From Oscillospiraceae bacterium (GTDB lineage Bacteria; Bacillota; Clostridia; Oscillospirales; Acutalibacteraceae), in the NCBI GenBank assembly GCA_031280825.1, contig JAITGE010000049.1, positions 1-60,979 of the forward strand: a DNA stretch of 60,979 nucleotides, in the 5' to 3' direction. The notes under the pieces were generated by a model. The model did no database searches. It worked only from the letters and a program-made list of their open reading frames with translations, and was not told the DNA's origin. The position numbers were made by a program, and so were the translations under genes. This document shows positions 7,624 to 17,262 of the stretch, one piece after another (position 1 is the first letter of the stretch; the number at the start of each line of letters is the position of its first letter).

Positions 7624-8658
7624 ATGGCGACTCGAATTGGCGGGGATGTTTTGGCGCTGCCAACCCGCCCGCGGCTTGCGGGGCGCGCGGCGGTAGGCGG
7701 CAAAACAGAAGGCGAGGGTCCGCTGGGCGGGCTGTTCGACGCCATCTTCCCGGAAGCGGATATGGGCACGGACAGCTGGGAAAAAGCGGAAACGCAATTG
7801 CAGCAAGAGGCGATCCGCCGGGCAATGGAACGCGCGGGCTGCGAGCCGGCGCAGGTGCAGCTGCTCTTTGGCGGGGATCTGATCAACCAATGCACCGCCA
7901 CGAGCTTTGCGCTGCGCGCGTTTGGCATCCCCTTGGCGGGGCTGTATTCCGCTTGCGCAACCTTTGCGCTGGGCATAGGCATGGCGGCGCTCAGCCTGGA
8001 CGGCGGCGGTTTTGAACGCGTGATGGCAGCGGGATCCTCCCATTTTTGTTCGGCAGAAAAGCAATTTCGCTTCCCGCTGGAGTACGGTGGAATGCCTACG
8101 CCGACCGCGCAGCGCACCGCAACGGCGGCAAGCGCCATCGTGTTGGAAGGCGGCGGAGCACAGAATAACCGCGGTGTTTGCGTCGAACAGATCATCTTTG
8201 GGCGCGTGAACGATTTGGGCGTAGCCGACCCCAACGAGATGGGCGCGGCAATGGCGCCGGCGGCGGCGGATACGATCCTGCGCTTTTTACGCGATACCGG
8301 CACGGAGCCAAGCGCGCTGGATTGCATCCTCACGGGCGATTTAGGGCAGATCGGATCACAGCTGCTGCTGGAGCTTGCCCGCAGTGAGGGCGGTTTTGAG
8401 CTGCGCGGCGTGCATCGGGATGGCGGCATGCTGCTTTATGACACAGCGCGGCAGAACGCGGGCGTCGGCGGCTCCGGCATTGGCTGCTCCGCTGCAGTGC
8501 TCTGCGCCGATATTCTTCCCCGCTTAGAACGCGGGGAGTGGAAGCGCGTGCTCTATGTCGGCACAGGCGCGTTGCTTTCCGCTATCAGTCCACTGCAGGC
8601 GGAGAGCATCCCCGCCATCGCCCATGGCGTAGTTTTTGCGGCGAATCAAGATTCATGA
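7624..8658 (+). CDS. spoVAD: Stage V sporulation protein AD
   Basis: The dipicolinic-acid-binding component of the SpoVA complex, with a thiolase-like fold. The 344-aa product shows the family features: FGGDLINQCTATSFALR, a Cys in the SACATFALG region, AAGSSHFCSAEKQFRFPLEYG, and TGDLGQIGSQLL. The ATG at 7624 has GAGAGG 6 bp upstream. It is followed not by spoVAE but by a 69-codon gene. Confidence 0.95.
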   Translation: MATRIGGDVLALPTRPRLAGRAAVGGKTEGEGPLGGLFDAIFPEADMGTDSWEKAETQLQQEAIRRAMERAGCEPAQVQLLFGGDLINQCTATSFALRAFGIPLAGLYSACATFALGIGMAALSLDGGGFERVMAAGSSHFCSAEKQFRFPLEYGGMPTPTAQRTATAASAIVLEGGGAQNNRGVCVEQIIFGRVNDLGVADPNEMGAAMAPAAADTILRFLRDTGTEPSALDCILTGDLGQIGSQLLLELARSEGGFELRGVHRDGGMLLYDTARQNAGVGGSGIGCSAAVLCADILPRLERGEWKRVLYVGTGALLSAISPLQAESIPAIAHGVVFAANQDS

Positions 8659-8696
8659 AGCACGCAATGATGCATTGTATGGAACGGAGGGTTGTT

Positions 8697-8906
8697 ATGA
8701 ACGAAGCCTATACGGTCGGCGGCGAACGGATTGCGGCGCTTGCCAAGGCAGCGAAAGGCTACCAGCGAGCCACGCGGTTGGCGCAGGTGCTCTCCTGGGG
8801 GCACACGGCTGCGCTTGGCGCGGCGGCGGCAAGCCTGGTCATTGGCGGCGCGCGATTGCTCCGCACGACAAAAAAACAGACGGCAGGCATGAACGGCGGG
8901 AAATAA
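8697..8906 (+). CDS. Small membrane protein in the spoVAE position
   Basis: A 69-aa protein. The ATG at 8697 is preceded by GGAGGG 6 bp upstream. Residues ~24-47 form one Ala/Leu/Gly-rich hydrophobic segment, flanked by a Lys/Arg-rich stretch (AKAAKGYQRATR) before it and RLLRTTKKQ after it. In most Clostridia spoVAE, a ~120-aa polytopic protein, sits here. This gene is too short and has only one membrane segment, so it is not a recognisable SpoVAE. Probably co-expressed with spoVACD; function unknown. Confidence 0.7.
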   Translation: MNEAYTVGGERIAALAKAAKGYQRATRLAQVLSWGHTAALGAAAASLVIGGARLLRTTKKQTAGMNGGK

Positions 8907-8958
8907 GCAAATCTGCGTGTTTCCCTTCCAAATTCCAGTAAAAAAAACGAAAAAATGC

Positions 8959-8987
8959 TTGCATCCGCCAAAAAAATGTGCTATACT
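8959..8987 (+). promoter_or_regulatory. Sigma-A promoter of the BIG2 lipoprotein gene
   Basis: TTGCAT (8959-8964) and TATACT (8982-8987) with a 17-bp spacer, 40 bp before the GTG start at 9028. Confidence 0.8.
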
Positions 8988-9027
8988 GTACGTGAGAGCC
9001 ATTTATTTGGAATGGGGGATTGCAGAA

Positions 9028-10056
9028 GTGAAACTGAAAAGCAAATGCTGCAGGGTGTTTGCCGTCGCGCTGGCGACAAGCATGGCGGTGGGGTTTGCCG
9101 CCTGCGGTAAGGGCGAGGAAGGCGCCGGCGCAACCACCGGCACAGCCACGACTTCCTTTAACTTTGGCTATAACACAAGCGAAAGCATAAGCGAAACCGT
9201 CACGGAGTTGCTCTCTGTTTCAGAAGAAACGTCTTCCACCTACCCGCCTGTGATTACCCGAGGCGAGGAACCGACACAGGCAGGCAGCACGCGGAGCAGC
9301 AAGACGAGCAAAACGACCAAAACAACAGCGACAACGAAAAAAACAACAGCAGCCACAAAAAAGACAACAACAACACTAAAGACAACAACCACCACCAAAC
9401 CGACGACCACCACAAAGGCAGGCTACACAACCTTGCCGGATGGCGCGGGCAAGCCCGGCACAACAACGACCACCAAGCCAACGACGACAACGACTGCCCC
9501 TTCAACCACACCGATTTTCCCCACGGCAATCGCGTTTGGCGCGGATAGCTACAAAGTGGACAAGGGCAAAACGGTGACGGTGAAGGTCAACTATACCCCC
9601 GCAAACGCAACAAAAAAGGCGACCTTCGTTTCCTCCAACACCGGCATCGCCACCGTGAACGCGACAACGGGCGAGGTGAAGGGCGTTGCTTATGGCGAAA
9701 CGACCATCAAGGCTATTGTTGTGAACGCAGACGGCGCAAGTGTGCTGGATGACGTTTGCACCGTCAAGGTGGAAGCCATTCCGGTAACGGGCATCCTGAT
9801 CAGCGGCGTGGGCGCGACAAGCGTAAAGGTCAACGGCACGCTGCAGCTCAAGGCGACAATCGTGCCGGAAAACGCATCCAACAAAACCGTAAAGTGGGTC
9901 ATCACCAGCGGCAATGAATACGCGACAATCAACGAAACGACCGGCTTGCTGACAGCCGGCTCCGTTGGCGGCAGCGGACGCCACGTGATGGTTTCCGCCA
10001 CGGCGCAGGATGGCAGCGGCGTTGTGAAGACAGCCAAGGTCAATATTGTGGAATAA
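9028..10056 (+). CDS. Lipoprotein with Thr-rich linker and two BIG2 Ig-like domains
   Basis: A 342-aa surface protein. The start is GTG at 9028 with GGGGGAT upstream. The first 23 residues are a lipoprotein signal ending in GFAAC. A long Thr/Lys low-complexity linker (about 90-165) follows, probably spanning the wall. Two BIG2 domains fill the rest: one around VDKGKTVTVKVNYTP...TGEVKGVAYGETTI, the second around VKVNGTLQLKATIVPENAS. BIG2 domains are common in adhesion and surface-display proteins. The linker is encoded by near-repetitive ACA/ACC codons, so copy-number variation is likely. Confidence 0.88.
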   Translation: MKLKSKCCRVFAVALATSMAVGFAACGKGEEGAGATTGTATTSFNFGYNTSESISETVTELLSVSEETSSTYPPVITRGEEPTQAGSTRSSKTSKTTKTTATTKKTTAATKKTTTTLKTTTTTKPTTTTKAGYTTLPDGAGKPGTTTTTKPTTTTTAPSTTPIFPTAIAFGADSYKVDKGKTVTVKVNYTPANATKKATFVSSNTGIATVNATTGEVKGVAYGETTIKAIVVNADGASVLDDVCTVKVEAIPVTGILISGVGATSVKVNGTLQLKATIVPENASNKTVKWVITSGNEYATINETTGLLTAGSVGGSGRHVMVSATAQDGSGVVKTAKVNIVE

Positions 10057-10061
10057 CTGCG

Positions 10062-11297
10062 ATGCGATTGAATTTGAAAGCGGCGCTGCGCAAGGATCGC
10101 TTGGTTTATGCGCTGGCGCTGCTGGCTTCGGCGGTGTTTCTGCTCGTCGGCAACCGCATAGCGGTGGGCGAGCGGCAGGTTTTCGGTGCGTCCGGGCAGG
10201 GCGTTATCCTGCGGGCGCGTGTGCTGCAAATTATGACCGATGAGCAAAGCAGCTACGACATCAGCGCGCAAGGGGGCAACGGAAACACCCTGCGCAGCAT
10301 CACATTTCGCGCAAGACTGCTGGAAGGCGAAAGCAAGCGCCAAACCGTCACCGCCGTGCAGGAAATCAATGATCTTTACGGGCAGCGGGAGCACGCGGTT
10401 GCGCCGGGCGACACGGTTTTATTGGATTTGCTGCCCGAAGACACGACAGCTCCTGAAAACGCAAGCGACCCCGCCACCGGTCAACCACCGGCGGCGGGCG
10501 CGTCTGCCTATCTTTTTTTGAGCTTCACAAGAACAACGCCGCTGCTGCTGCTGGCGGGATGCTATGCATTCCTGGTGCTGTTTTTTGCCCGCAAAAAAGG
10601 CTTTGATACTTTGCTTTCGATGGGCATCACCATCTTAGCCATCTTTGCAGTGCTGCTCCCGGCAGTGCTGACAGGTCGCAACATTTACGTTTGGACGGTT
10701 GTGATATGCGCCTTTGTCATTTTCACCAACCTGCTCCTTGTGCAGGGGCTGAACGCCAAAAGTCTCACGGCGGCGGCGGGCTGCCTAGGCGGCTTGTTTT
10801 GCCCTGCGCTCATTGCCGCGCTCATGCAAAAACCGATGCACCTGACCGGGCTGATGGACGAGGACGCGGTTATGCTCACCTATCTTGATCCGCCAATCAA
10901 TGTGCGGGCGACGATTTCCTGCATGTTTTTGATCGGCTGCGTGGGCGCGCTGATGGATATCACCATGACAATTGTTTCGGCTGTGCACGAAATCCACGAA
11001 AAAGAGCCGGAGCTGCCCGCGCGCGAGCTGATGAAATCCGGCAACAGCATCGGCAAGGACGTGATCGGCACCATGGCAAACACCCTTGTGCTTGCGTTCA
11101 TTGGCGGTTCGATGAGCGAAATACTTTTGCTGGTAAACTATTCGGGCAGGCTAACACAGGTGCTCAACCTCGAGCTGGTTTCTGTGGAAATTCTGCAGTC
11201 CCTCGCCAGCTGCTTCAGTGTTGTGCTGACCATCCCGCTGACTTCCTTCCTTTGCACGCTGTTGATGCAAAGGAGAACAAAAAAAACTGTGGCATAG
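10062..11297 (+). CDS. YibE/F family multi-spanning membrane protein
   Basis: A 411-aa protein with one N-terminal membrane segment (about 16-32), an extracytoplasmic region (33-140) with an OB-like beta pattern, then about seven membrane helices to the C-terminus. Family hallmarks are the GLMDEDAVMLTYLD-like stretch, the small-residue GALMDITMTIVSAVHE helix and IGKDVIGTMANTLVLAFIGGSM. The biochemical function of YibE/F proteins is not established; some are suspected exporters. The start lies 6 bp after the BIG2 lipoprotein stop, so both are likely one operon. Confidence 0.88.
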   Translation: MRLNLKAALRKDRLVYALALLASAVFLLVGNRIAVGERQVFGASGQGVILRARVLQIMTDEQSSYDISAQGGNGNTLRSITFRARLLEGESKRQTVTAVQEINDLYGQREHAVAPGDTVLLDLLPEDTTAPENASDPATGQPPAAGASAYLFLSFTRTTPLLLLAGCYAFLVLFFARKKGFDTLLSMGITILAIFAVLLPAVLTGRNIYVWTVVICAFVIFTNLLLVQGLNAKSLTAAAGCLGGLFCPALIAALMQKPMHLTGLMDEDAVMLTYLDPPINVRATISCMFLIGCVGALMDITMTIVSAVHEIHEKEPELPARELMKSGNSIGKDVIGTMANTLVLAFIGGSMSEILLLVNYSGRLTQVLNLELVSVEILQSLASCFSVVLTIPLTSFLCTLLMQRRTKKTVA

Positions 11298-11302
11298 GAG
11301 CG

Positions 11303-11878
11303 CTAGCTTCGAATCTGCCCAATGCCGCCGGTTTCGCTGATGCGAGCATCAATGCGCTTGCGGGCTGTTTTGCGCACAATACCACGCACGAGTGCATAGC
11401 AGGGCGCGAGCAGCACCATGGTATAGGCAAAGCGCGGCAAATAAAAAACCACTGCGGAAGAAGGCTCCAAGCCCGTGCCGCCCGAAAAAGCATCGAGCAG
11501 CCAGCGCAGCAAAAGATACACAAAAGCAGCCGCAGAGCTGAGCAGCGTTACCGTCCAAATATTACGGTTCAGAATATACCGCATCAAGGCGGCGCAAACA
11601 AAGGCGACGACGGTTAGATACAGTGCGTGCCAACCGCGCGGATCCGGCGAAGCGGCGTCCCAGCAAAGCCCCGCCAGCGCGCCAAACAGAATCGCCGGCA
11701 CCTCTTGCTCCAGCACGGCGATGCAAACGACAAGCGGCAGCAGCGGAAGAGCCGCCGCGCCGAAAACAAGTGGCAGCCATGGCACGCTTTGCGCCGTGGC
11801 GACCAAAAAAACCAGCAGACTCAACAAAAGCCTGCGAATGTATTGGTTGCGTTTTGATTTGCGCAAAACAGATAACAT
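11303..11878 (-). CDS. mreD: Rod shape-determining protein MreD
   Basis: Integral membrane partner of MreC in the elongasome. The 191-aa protein has five or six hydrophobic segments, FGALAGLCWDAASPDPRG (the usual conserved G-x-x-x-D loop) and a basic C-terminus. The ATG at 11878 has AAGGGAT upstream. It is the last gene of the lipoprotein-mreB-mreC-mreD operon and converges on the YibE/F gene with only 5 bp between them. Confidence 0.88.
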   Translation of the reverse strand: MLSVLRKSKRNQYIRRLLLSLLVFLVATAQSVPWLPLVFGAAALPLLPLVVCIAVLEQEVPAILFGALAGLCWDAASPDPRGWHALYLTVVAFVCAALMRYILNRNIWTVTLLSSAAAFVYLLLRWLLDAFSGGTGLEPSSAVVFYLPRFAYTMVLLAPCYALVRGIVRKTARKRIDARISETGGIGQIRS

Positions 11879-11887
11879 AACGATCCC

Positions 11888-12742
11888 TTAAAAAGAGGTT
11901 AGCACGAACACATCGCGCAAAGATTCAAAATTGGCGGCGGGCTTGAGAATGGCTACGGCAGATAGGCTCTGGTCGTCCATACGCACCTCCTGCACGGTGC
12001 CGACGATGAGATCCGCAGGGTAAAACGTGCCCTCGCTGGAGGTGCAGATCTGCCCGCCGCCGGAAATTGCGCTGCTGCGCAGCAATTCCGGGATGGAAAG
12101 CAAGCCCTGCTGCGCCAGCGCCGGCGTCGTTTCGGTGTAACCGATCTCGCCGGTGGCGGTTTCATAAACGATCACATGCACATCCGGATTCAGGATGGTT
12201 TTCACTTGGCAGCTTGTAGCGGTCACCGCAGCGACAATGCCCACCAGGTTTTTGCCCACCAACACCGGATCGTTCACGCTGACGCCCGAAACGCTTCCCC
12301 GGTTCAGTGTGAAGCCGCCGAATTGCCCTGCCGGATCGCCGCCGATAATGGAAGCCTCCTCAAACTGATGCTGGGGGTTCTCCTTTTTCAGCTCCAGAAA
12401 CTGCTCATAAAGCTCCAGCTTTTGGCGCGTCTTATCATAATCCACCAAGCGTTCACGGTAAGCATTCAGCTCCGCTTCTTTTTTGTTCAGCTCCGCCTGG
12501 AGAACCGCAGAGGATCGAAAAAAGGAAAAGAAATCCGCAAAGCCGTTAGCAACGGAACTGCAAACGGTTTGCAGGGGGCTGACAATCCAGCCAACTGCCG
12601 AAACGACGGGCGAAGCCTTGCCGCGCGAAACGAGAGAAAGTCCCGCCCCGGCGACCAGCATCGCCATGACCGCTGCAAAGGTCTTAAAAGCGACGGTTTT
12701 GGTGAATCGTTTCAAGCCCGCAAGAATCCTCCCAATCGTCAA
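11888..12742 (-). CDS. mreC: Rod shape-determining protein MreC
   Basis: A bitopic membrane protein that links MreB filaments to the wall-synthesis machinery. The 284-aa protein has an N-terminal membrane segment (about 18-33), a coiled-coil (about 75-115: LNKKEAELNAYRERL) and a beta-barrel-like periplasmic part with GSVSGVSVNDPVLVGKNLVG, typical of the family. The start appears to be TTG at 12742, 3 bp after the mreB stop. No strong Shine-Dalgarno is visible, so coupling with mreB translation is probable. Confidence 0.9.
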   Translation of the reverse strand: MTIGRILAGLKRFTKTVAFKTFAAVMAMLVAGAGLSLVSRGKASPVVSAVGWIVSPLQTVCSSVANGFADFFSFFRSSAVLQAELNKKEAELNAYRERLVDYDKTRQKLELYEQFLELKKENPQHQFEEASIIGGDPAGQFGGFTLNRGSVSGVSVNDPVLVGKNLVGIVAAVTATSCQVKTILNPDVHVIVYETATGEIGYTETTPALAQQGLLSIPELLRSSAISGGGQICTSSEGTFYPADLIVGTVQEVRMDDQSLSAVAILKPAANFESLRDVFVLTSF

Positions 12743-12745
12743 GCA

Positions 12746-13756
12746 TCAATCGTCTTCGCTTGCCGGATACAAATGGCTGTTCTCCAGGCAAATGCCTGTG
12801 CCGTCCACCACGCAGTCCAAGGGCTTTTCCGCCACGTGCACCGGGATTTTCGTTTCGGCGGAAATCAGGCGATCCAGCCCACGCAGCAGCGCACCGCCGC
12901 CGGTAAGCATGATGCCGTGATCAATAATATCGGCGGCAAGCTCGGGGGGCGTCTTTTCCAGCGTAGCGCGGATGGCGTCCAGAATTTGCGCAACCGGATC
13001 CGCCAGGGCTTCGCGGATCTCCTCGCTGGTGATATCCACGTGCTTGGGCAGACCGTCCATCAGGTTTCGCCCCTTAATGGTCATGCCGCCTTCGCTTTCA
13101 TAAGGATAAGCCGAGCCGATTTGGATCTTGATATCCTCAGCGGTGCGCTCGCCGATGAGGAGGTTGTACTTCTTTTTGATATAAGCTATGATGGAATCGT
13201 CAAAATTATCACCCGCGACACGCGCCGAACGGGAGGTTACCACATCGCCCAGCGAAATCACCGCGACCTCTGAGGTGCCGCCGCCGATATCCACAACCAT
13301 GCTGCCGGTGGCTTCGCTCACGGGCAGCCCCGCGCCAATGGCCGCTGCCATCGGCTCTTCGATCACGCGAACCTCCTTTGCGCCGGCGCCCTTCGCCGCG
13401 GCATAAACCGCGCGGCGCTCCACCTCCGTTACGCCCGAAGGGATGCAGATCAGCACCCGCGCACGGCTAAAAGGGGAATTGTTCATTGCTCGGCGAATGA
13501 ACGCCTTGAGCATGTCCGCTGTGATGTTAAAATCCGCAATCACGCCATCCTTTAACGGGCGCACCGCCGTGATAGAACCGGGCGTACGACCGATCATCTC
13601 TTTCGCCTGCGAACCAACCGCCACCACGCGCGGCGGGTTGACGCGCTGGTCCACCGCCACAACCGAAGGCTCGCGTATAACGATCCCCTTGCCTTTGACA
13701 AACACCAGCGTATTCGCCGTGCCTAAATCAATGCCGATATCCTGCGAAAAAATCAT
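12746..13756 (-). CDS. mreB: Rod shape-determining protein MreB/Mbl
   Basis: Actin-like cytoskeletal ATPase guiding lateral wall synthesis. The 336-aa protein begins with the phosphate-1 motif [20 protein letters not shown], carries the phosphate-2 region [17 protein letters not shown] and the adenosine motif [12 protein letters not shown]. The ATG at 13756 is preceded by GGGGAAGAGG. It is the second gene of the operon, 90 bp after the lipoprotein gene. I cannot separate MreB from Mbl by eye. Confidence 0.95.
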   Translation of the reverse strand: MIFSQDIGIDLGTANTLVFVKGKGIVIREPSVVAVDQRVNPPRVVAVGSQAKEMIGRTPGSITAVRPLKDGVIADFNITADMLKAFIRRAMNNSPFSRARVLICIPSGVTEVERRAVYAAAKGAGAKEVRVIEEPMAAAIGAGLPVSEATGSMVVDIGGGTSEVAVISLGDVVTSRSARVAGDNFDDSIIAYIKKKYNLLIGERTAEDIKIQIGSAYPYESEGGMTIKGRNLMDGLPKHVDITSEEIREALADPVAQILDAIRATLEKTPPELAADIIDHGIMLTGGGALLRGLDRLISAETKIPVHVAEKPLDCVVDGTGICLENSHLYPASEDD

Positions 13757-13846
13757 ATCCTCTTCCCCTTTATGCTGGAACGCGCCGACTCTGCCGTCCG
13801 CGCCCCTATTCTGGCGGATTGTCCGCCGCTATACGTGAAAACGTGA

Positions 13847-14587
13847 TCATTTTGGCTCAACGCGCTGCGCCAGATCCATCAGCGGCGCCGCGTCGTTATA
13901 ATCCGCCATGTCGCAATCCAGCAGCACCTCGGCGGTGATAGCGCCCGGCTGCACCAGCACAGAGCACTGCACCGTGCCGCCCCCCGCGCCCGACGCGCCG
14001 GGAATCTTATATTCCAAAAAGAAAGCCTCTTTGCCGAAAAGCTGCTTTGCAAAGGTTCGCGCCGTCGCTTCGGGATTGTTCTGCCGCACCATTTCGTTGA
14101 ATTCCGCCGCCCGCGCCACATAAACCGCCTTGAGCTTTTCGTAGCCTTCACTGTGCGGCGTGAAAAGCGCGCGCATGCTTTGCAAGCCGTTTCCGTCTGT
14201 TTTATCCATCAGCCCGCTGCGCGCGTCCGGGATAACGTTCCAGCCCTTGGGTACCTCCACCGTGAAATTCGAAACCTCCAGCACGACCTTGCCAAACGGT
14301 TTTTCGTGCACAAAGCAAGGATACTCCAGCAGCTCAGTCGCCGCAGCGCCGCCTGCCCCGGTCACAACGCGCCCCCCGTCCTCCGTTTGCAGCGCGATGA
14401 TATAGCCGCTCGGGTTGGTCAGGGTGTTTCGCTTTTTATCCGTCGCCAGAAAATGCGCCGTGCCGCGCACATCAACAAAAATGTTTTGGTTCTTTCTTCC
14501 GCAAGCCGCAGCGACGCCTAACAGCAGCATCGGCAGCAAAACAGCGGCGACACCCCGCAGGGCAGGGCGGCTTCCCCGCACTTTCAC
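13847..14587 (-). CDS. Lipoprotein of unknown function heading the mre operon
   Basis: A 246-aa protein. GTG start at 14587 with GGGAGGA 11 bp upstream. Residues 1-29 are a lipoprotein signal ending in GVAAAC. The rest is an extracytoplasmic alpha/beta domain with KPFGKVVLEVSNFTVEVPKGWNV resembling the start of PsbP/DUF1795-like stress lipoproteins, a loose resemblance only. It lies upstream of mreB in the same direction with a good promoter, suggesting an envelope role coupled to elongation. Confidence 0.75.
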   Translation of the reverse strand: MKVRGSRPALRGVAAVLLPMLLLGVAAACGRKNQNIFVDVRGTAHFLATDKKRNTLTNPSGYIIALQTEDGGRVVTGAGGAAATELLEYPCFVHEKPFGKVVLEVSNFTVEVPKGWNVIPDARSGLMDKTDGNGLQSMRALFTPHSEGYEKLKAVYVARAAEFNEMVRQNNPEATARTFAKQLFGKEAFFLEYKIPGASGAGGGTVQCSVLVQPGAITAEVLLDCDMADYNDAAPLMDLAQRVEPK

Positions 14588-14634
14588 CCGTCTCGCATCC
14601 TCCCAAAAACCGATGATTCCCCCAAGATAATGCT

Positions 14635-14664
14635 AGTATAACAGATACTGCCATACCTTGTCAA
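14635..14664 (-). promoter_or_regulatory. Sigma-A promoter of the lipoprotein-mreBCD operon
   Basis: Minus strand: TTGACA (14659-14664), 18-bp spacer, TATACT (14635-14640), about 48 bp before the GTG start. Confidence 0.8.
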
Positions 14665-14738
14665 CAAAAAGCGAAGAATCTTCCCCAAGATATTTTTGCA
14701 GGATTTTGCACGAATAATCGCGCGGCGGGCGGCAATTT

Positions 14739-15254
14739 TCACGCGCCATCTTTCTTTTTGAAGATAAATAGCTTACTGGCAGCGTAATTCAAAACAACCA
14801 CCAGTACTTGGATCAGAAATAAGTTAACGAAAAAGCGATAAACGCTTTCCGCCGTGCCGGGCAGCTGCAGCTGCGCGTTCCAGAGCCGCCAATAGCGGGT
14901 CGCTTCAAATTTCGGCAGCAGACGGGGCTGCAGCAAATCAAAAAGCAGCGCCATCAAGCCCTGCTGCAGGGCAAGGCTGAGCAACCGCGCCGCGACAAAC
15001 GCGGAAAGCTCACGGGAAACGGTTTTGCCCGCCCAGCTTTTTTGCGCAAACACAAAAAGCTTATTGGTTACATAGGCGAACGCCACCGCCAGCGTCCACG
15101 CGACCGGAGCGCTGAGCCAATAGCTCCGCTGCCCCAGCAACGCCTTGCCGGGGATTTCAAGCAAGGTGACCGCCGCCATATTCACAGCGGTCGTCAGCGC
15201 TCCAAAAACCATATACAGTAACAGCTCGCGGTGTGCACGCAGAAAGCGTTTCAT
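14739..15254 (-). CDS. GtrA-like membrane protein
   Basis: A 171-aa protein with four hydrophobic segments (about 12-32, 47-66, 83-107, 137-160) and the family signatures YMVFGALTTAVN and AFAYVTNKLFVF. GtrA proteins are thought to help move lipid-linked sugars across the membrane for wall or teichoic-acid glycosylation. The start ATG overlaps the recG stop (ATGA at 15251-15254), so it is translated as the tail of the phosphoribosyltransferase-recG operon. Confidence 0.85.
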   Translation of the reverse strand: MKRFLRAHRELLLYMVFGALTTAVNMAAVTLLEIPGKALLGQRSYWLSAPVAWTLAVAFAYVTNKLFVFAQKSWAGKTVSRELSAFVAARLLSLALQQGLMALLFDLLQPRLLPKFEATRYWRLWNAQLQLPGTAESVYRFFVNLFLIQVLVVVLNYAASKLFIFKKKDGA

Positions 15255-17257
15255 TCCGCACCATCCTTTCGTTGTTCGCCGGCAAGCGGCATCTGCGCAA
15301 GGGCTTGCGCCGCCGCGCGGCTTTGCTCCAGGATCTGCGTATCCCGCAGCAAGTCAGCCAAGCGGAAGGGCGGCAGACCGTGCTGCCGCTGCCCGAAGAA
15401 CTCGCCCGGTCCGCGCTGCTCCAGATCCGCGCGGGCGATGGCGAAGCCATCCTGCGTCTGGGTAAAGCGCTCCAGGCGGGCGCGGGCTTGCGCGCCGATT
15501 GCCGCATCCGTAACCAACACGCAATCCGACGCCTGCGCGCCGCGCCCCACACGCCCGCGCAGCTGGTGTAGCTGCGCTAAGCCAAAGCGCTCCGCGTTTT
15601 CAATGATCATGATGGTCGCGTTGGGCACATCCACGCCAACCTCAACCACCGTCGTTGCCACCAGCAGCTGCGTTTCACCTTCCGCAAATGCGCGCATAGC
15701 ATCTTCCTTCTCCTTGGGCTTCATTTTGCCGTGGAGCAGCGCCACGCGGTACGCCGCAAATTCTTGCATCCGCAATTGCGCGGCATAGTTCTCGGCGGAC
15801 GCCGGCGCCGCGCCGTTTTCCCCCTCTGCAACACGCGGGCAGACGATATAGCCCTGCCGTCCGGCGTCCAGATGCTTTCTGATATAGGCATAGATCCGCG
15901 CACGGTAGGAAGCGTCTACACAGTAGGTTTTTACGGGCACGCGCCCCGGCGGCAGCGCATCAAGCACCGAAAGCTCCAGATCTGAATAGAGCACCAACGC
16001 CAGCGAACGCGGAATAGGCGTCGCGCTCATCACCAGCAGGTGCGGCGACTGCCGCATCTGCCCTGCACTTTCAAGCGCCTCGCGCTGGGCGACGCCGAAA
16101 CGGTGCTGCTCATCCACTACCGCCAAAGCAAGGCTCGCAAAACGCACGTCCTTTTGAAGCAGTGCGTGCGTGCCGACGACAAGCGGAAGCGCGCCTTTCT
16201 TAAGCGCCGCCTTGATAGAGCGTTTTTCCACTGCGGGGGTTGCGCCCACCAGCAGGGCGCATTGCTCCGGGGGCAGCAAGCCCGAAAAAAGCTTTTGCAA
16301 CGTGGCATAGTGCTGCCGCGCGAGCAGCTCTGTCGGGGCAAGCAGCGCACCCTGCAAGCCCGCCCGCGCGGCGGCATATAGAAGCGCCGCCGCCACCGCC
16401 GTTTTGCCCGCGCCAACATCGCCCTGCAGCAAGCGCCGCATAGGCGTTTCCGCCGCCATATCCGCTTCCGCTTCCGCCACAACGCGGAGCTGCGCCGCCG
16501 TAGGCACAAAGGGGAGCGACGTTAAAAAGGCTTCCCCCGCACCGCGCGGCAGTGCGAACGCACTTTCCTGCCGACCCTCCTGCCGCAGCCGCAGCAACTC
16601 CAGCTGCATTTTGAGCAGCTCATCAAAAATTAAACGGTTTCGCGCCCGCTCCGCCTGCGCCAAATCCTGCGGCAAATGGATCGCCCGCACTGCTTCGCGC
16701 AAGGGCATCAAATGATAGACCGCGCGCAGCTCCTCCGGCAGCGTTTCGCGCACCTGCGGCAGCGTTTGCTCCATGCAGCGCCGCACCAGCTGCTCTAAAT
16801 AGCCGTTCTGCAAGCCCTCCGTGAGCGGATAAACCGCGTGCAGCCGCGCTTCGACCACGGGCAAAATGCGCGGAGAGGGCATTTCGCGCCGAAAGAAATT
16901 TTCCTGAACACGCCCATAAAACAAGAATTCATCGCCCGCGCGCAATTTTTCCGCCGCCCACGGATTGTTGAACAGCGTGATCGCCAGCACGCCCGCGCCA
17001 TCCGTGACGGTCGTCTTAAAAACAGACAGCCCCCCGCGCAAGGTCTCCTCAGCCGGCGCGTGATCCACGATGGCGCGAATGCAGCAGGGTCGGTCAACAG
17101 GCGCTTGCAAAATCGGCACAATTGTTTGCCAATCCTCATATGCCCGGGGGAAATGCAGCAACAGCTCCCCCGGCGTAGTAACGCCTAGCTTTTTGAGCAG
17201 CGCCGCCCGCCGTTCGCCCACGCCCTTGAGGTACTGAATGGGATCAGATAGCTTCAC
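15251..17257 (-). CDS. recG: ATP-dependent DNA helicase RecG
   Basis: A branch-migration helicase that remodels stalled forks and Holliday junctions. The 668-aa length matches the usual ~680. An N-terminal wedge/OB region (1-250) precedes Walker A GDVGAGKT, the DEQHRFGV box II, MSATPIPRSLALVLY (motif III), and C-terminal motifs TTVVEVGVDVPNATIM and QLHQLRGRVGRG. The start is GTG at 17257, 5 bp after the preceding stop, with only a weak GGTGGG site. Confidence 0.96.
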   Translation of the reverse strand: MKLSDPIQYLKGVGERRAALLKKLGVTTPGELLLHFPRAYEDWQTIVPILQAPVDRPCCIRAIVDHAPAEETLRGGLSVFKTTVTDGAGVLAITLFNNPWAAEKLRAGDEFLFYGRVQENFFRREMPSPRILPVVEARLHAVYPLTEGLQNGYLEQLVRRCMEQTLPQVRETLPEELRAVYHLMPLREAVRAIHLPQDLAQAERARNRLIFDELLKMQLELLRLRQEGRQESAFALPRGAGEAFLTSLPFVPTAAQLRVVAEAEADMAAETPMRRLLQGDVGAGKTAVAAALLYAAARAGLQGALLAPTELLARQHYATLQKLFSGLLPPEQCALLVGATPAVEKRSIKAALKKGALPLVVGTHALLQKDVRFASLALAVVDEQHRFGVAQREALESAGQMRQSPHLLVMSATPIPRSLALVLYSDLELSVLDALPPGRVPVKTYCVDASYRARIYAYIRKHLDAGRQGYIVCPRVAEGENGAAPASAENYAAQLRMQEFAAYRVALLHGKMKPKEKEDAMRAFAEGETQLLVATTVVEVGVDVPNATIMIIENAERFGLAQLHQLRGRVGRGAQASDCVLVTDAAIGAQARARLERFTQTQDGFAIARADLEQRGPGEFFGQRQHGLPPFRLADLLRDTQILEQSRAAAQALAQMPLAGEQRKDGAE

Positions 17258-17262
17258 ACATT

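Noticed and set aside
9290-9500. CRISPR-like or tandem repeat array
   Set aside because: The ACA/ACC repetition is the coding sequence of the Thr-rich linker of the BIG2 lipoprotein, with no constant repeat-spacer pattern. I saw no CRISPR array or cas gene anywhere in the window.
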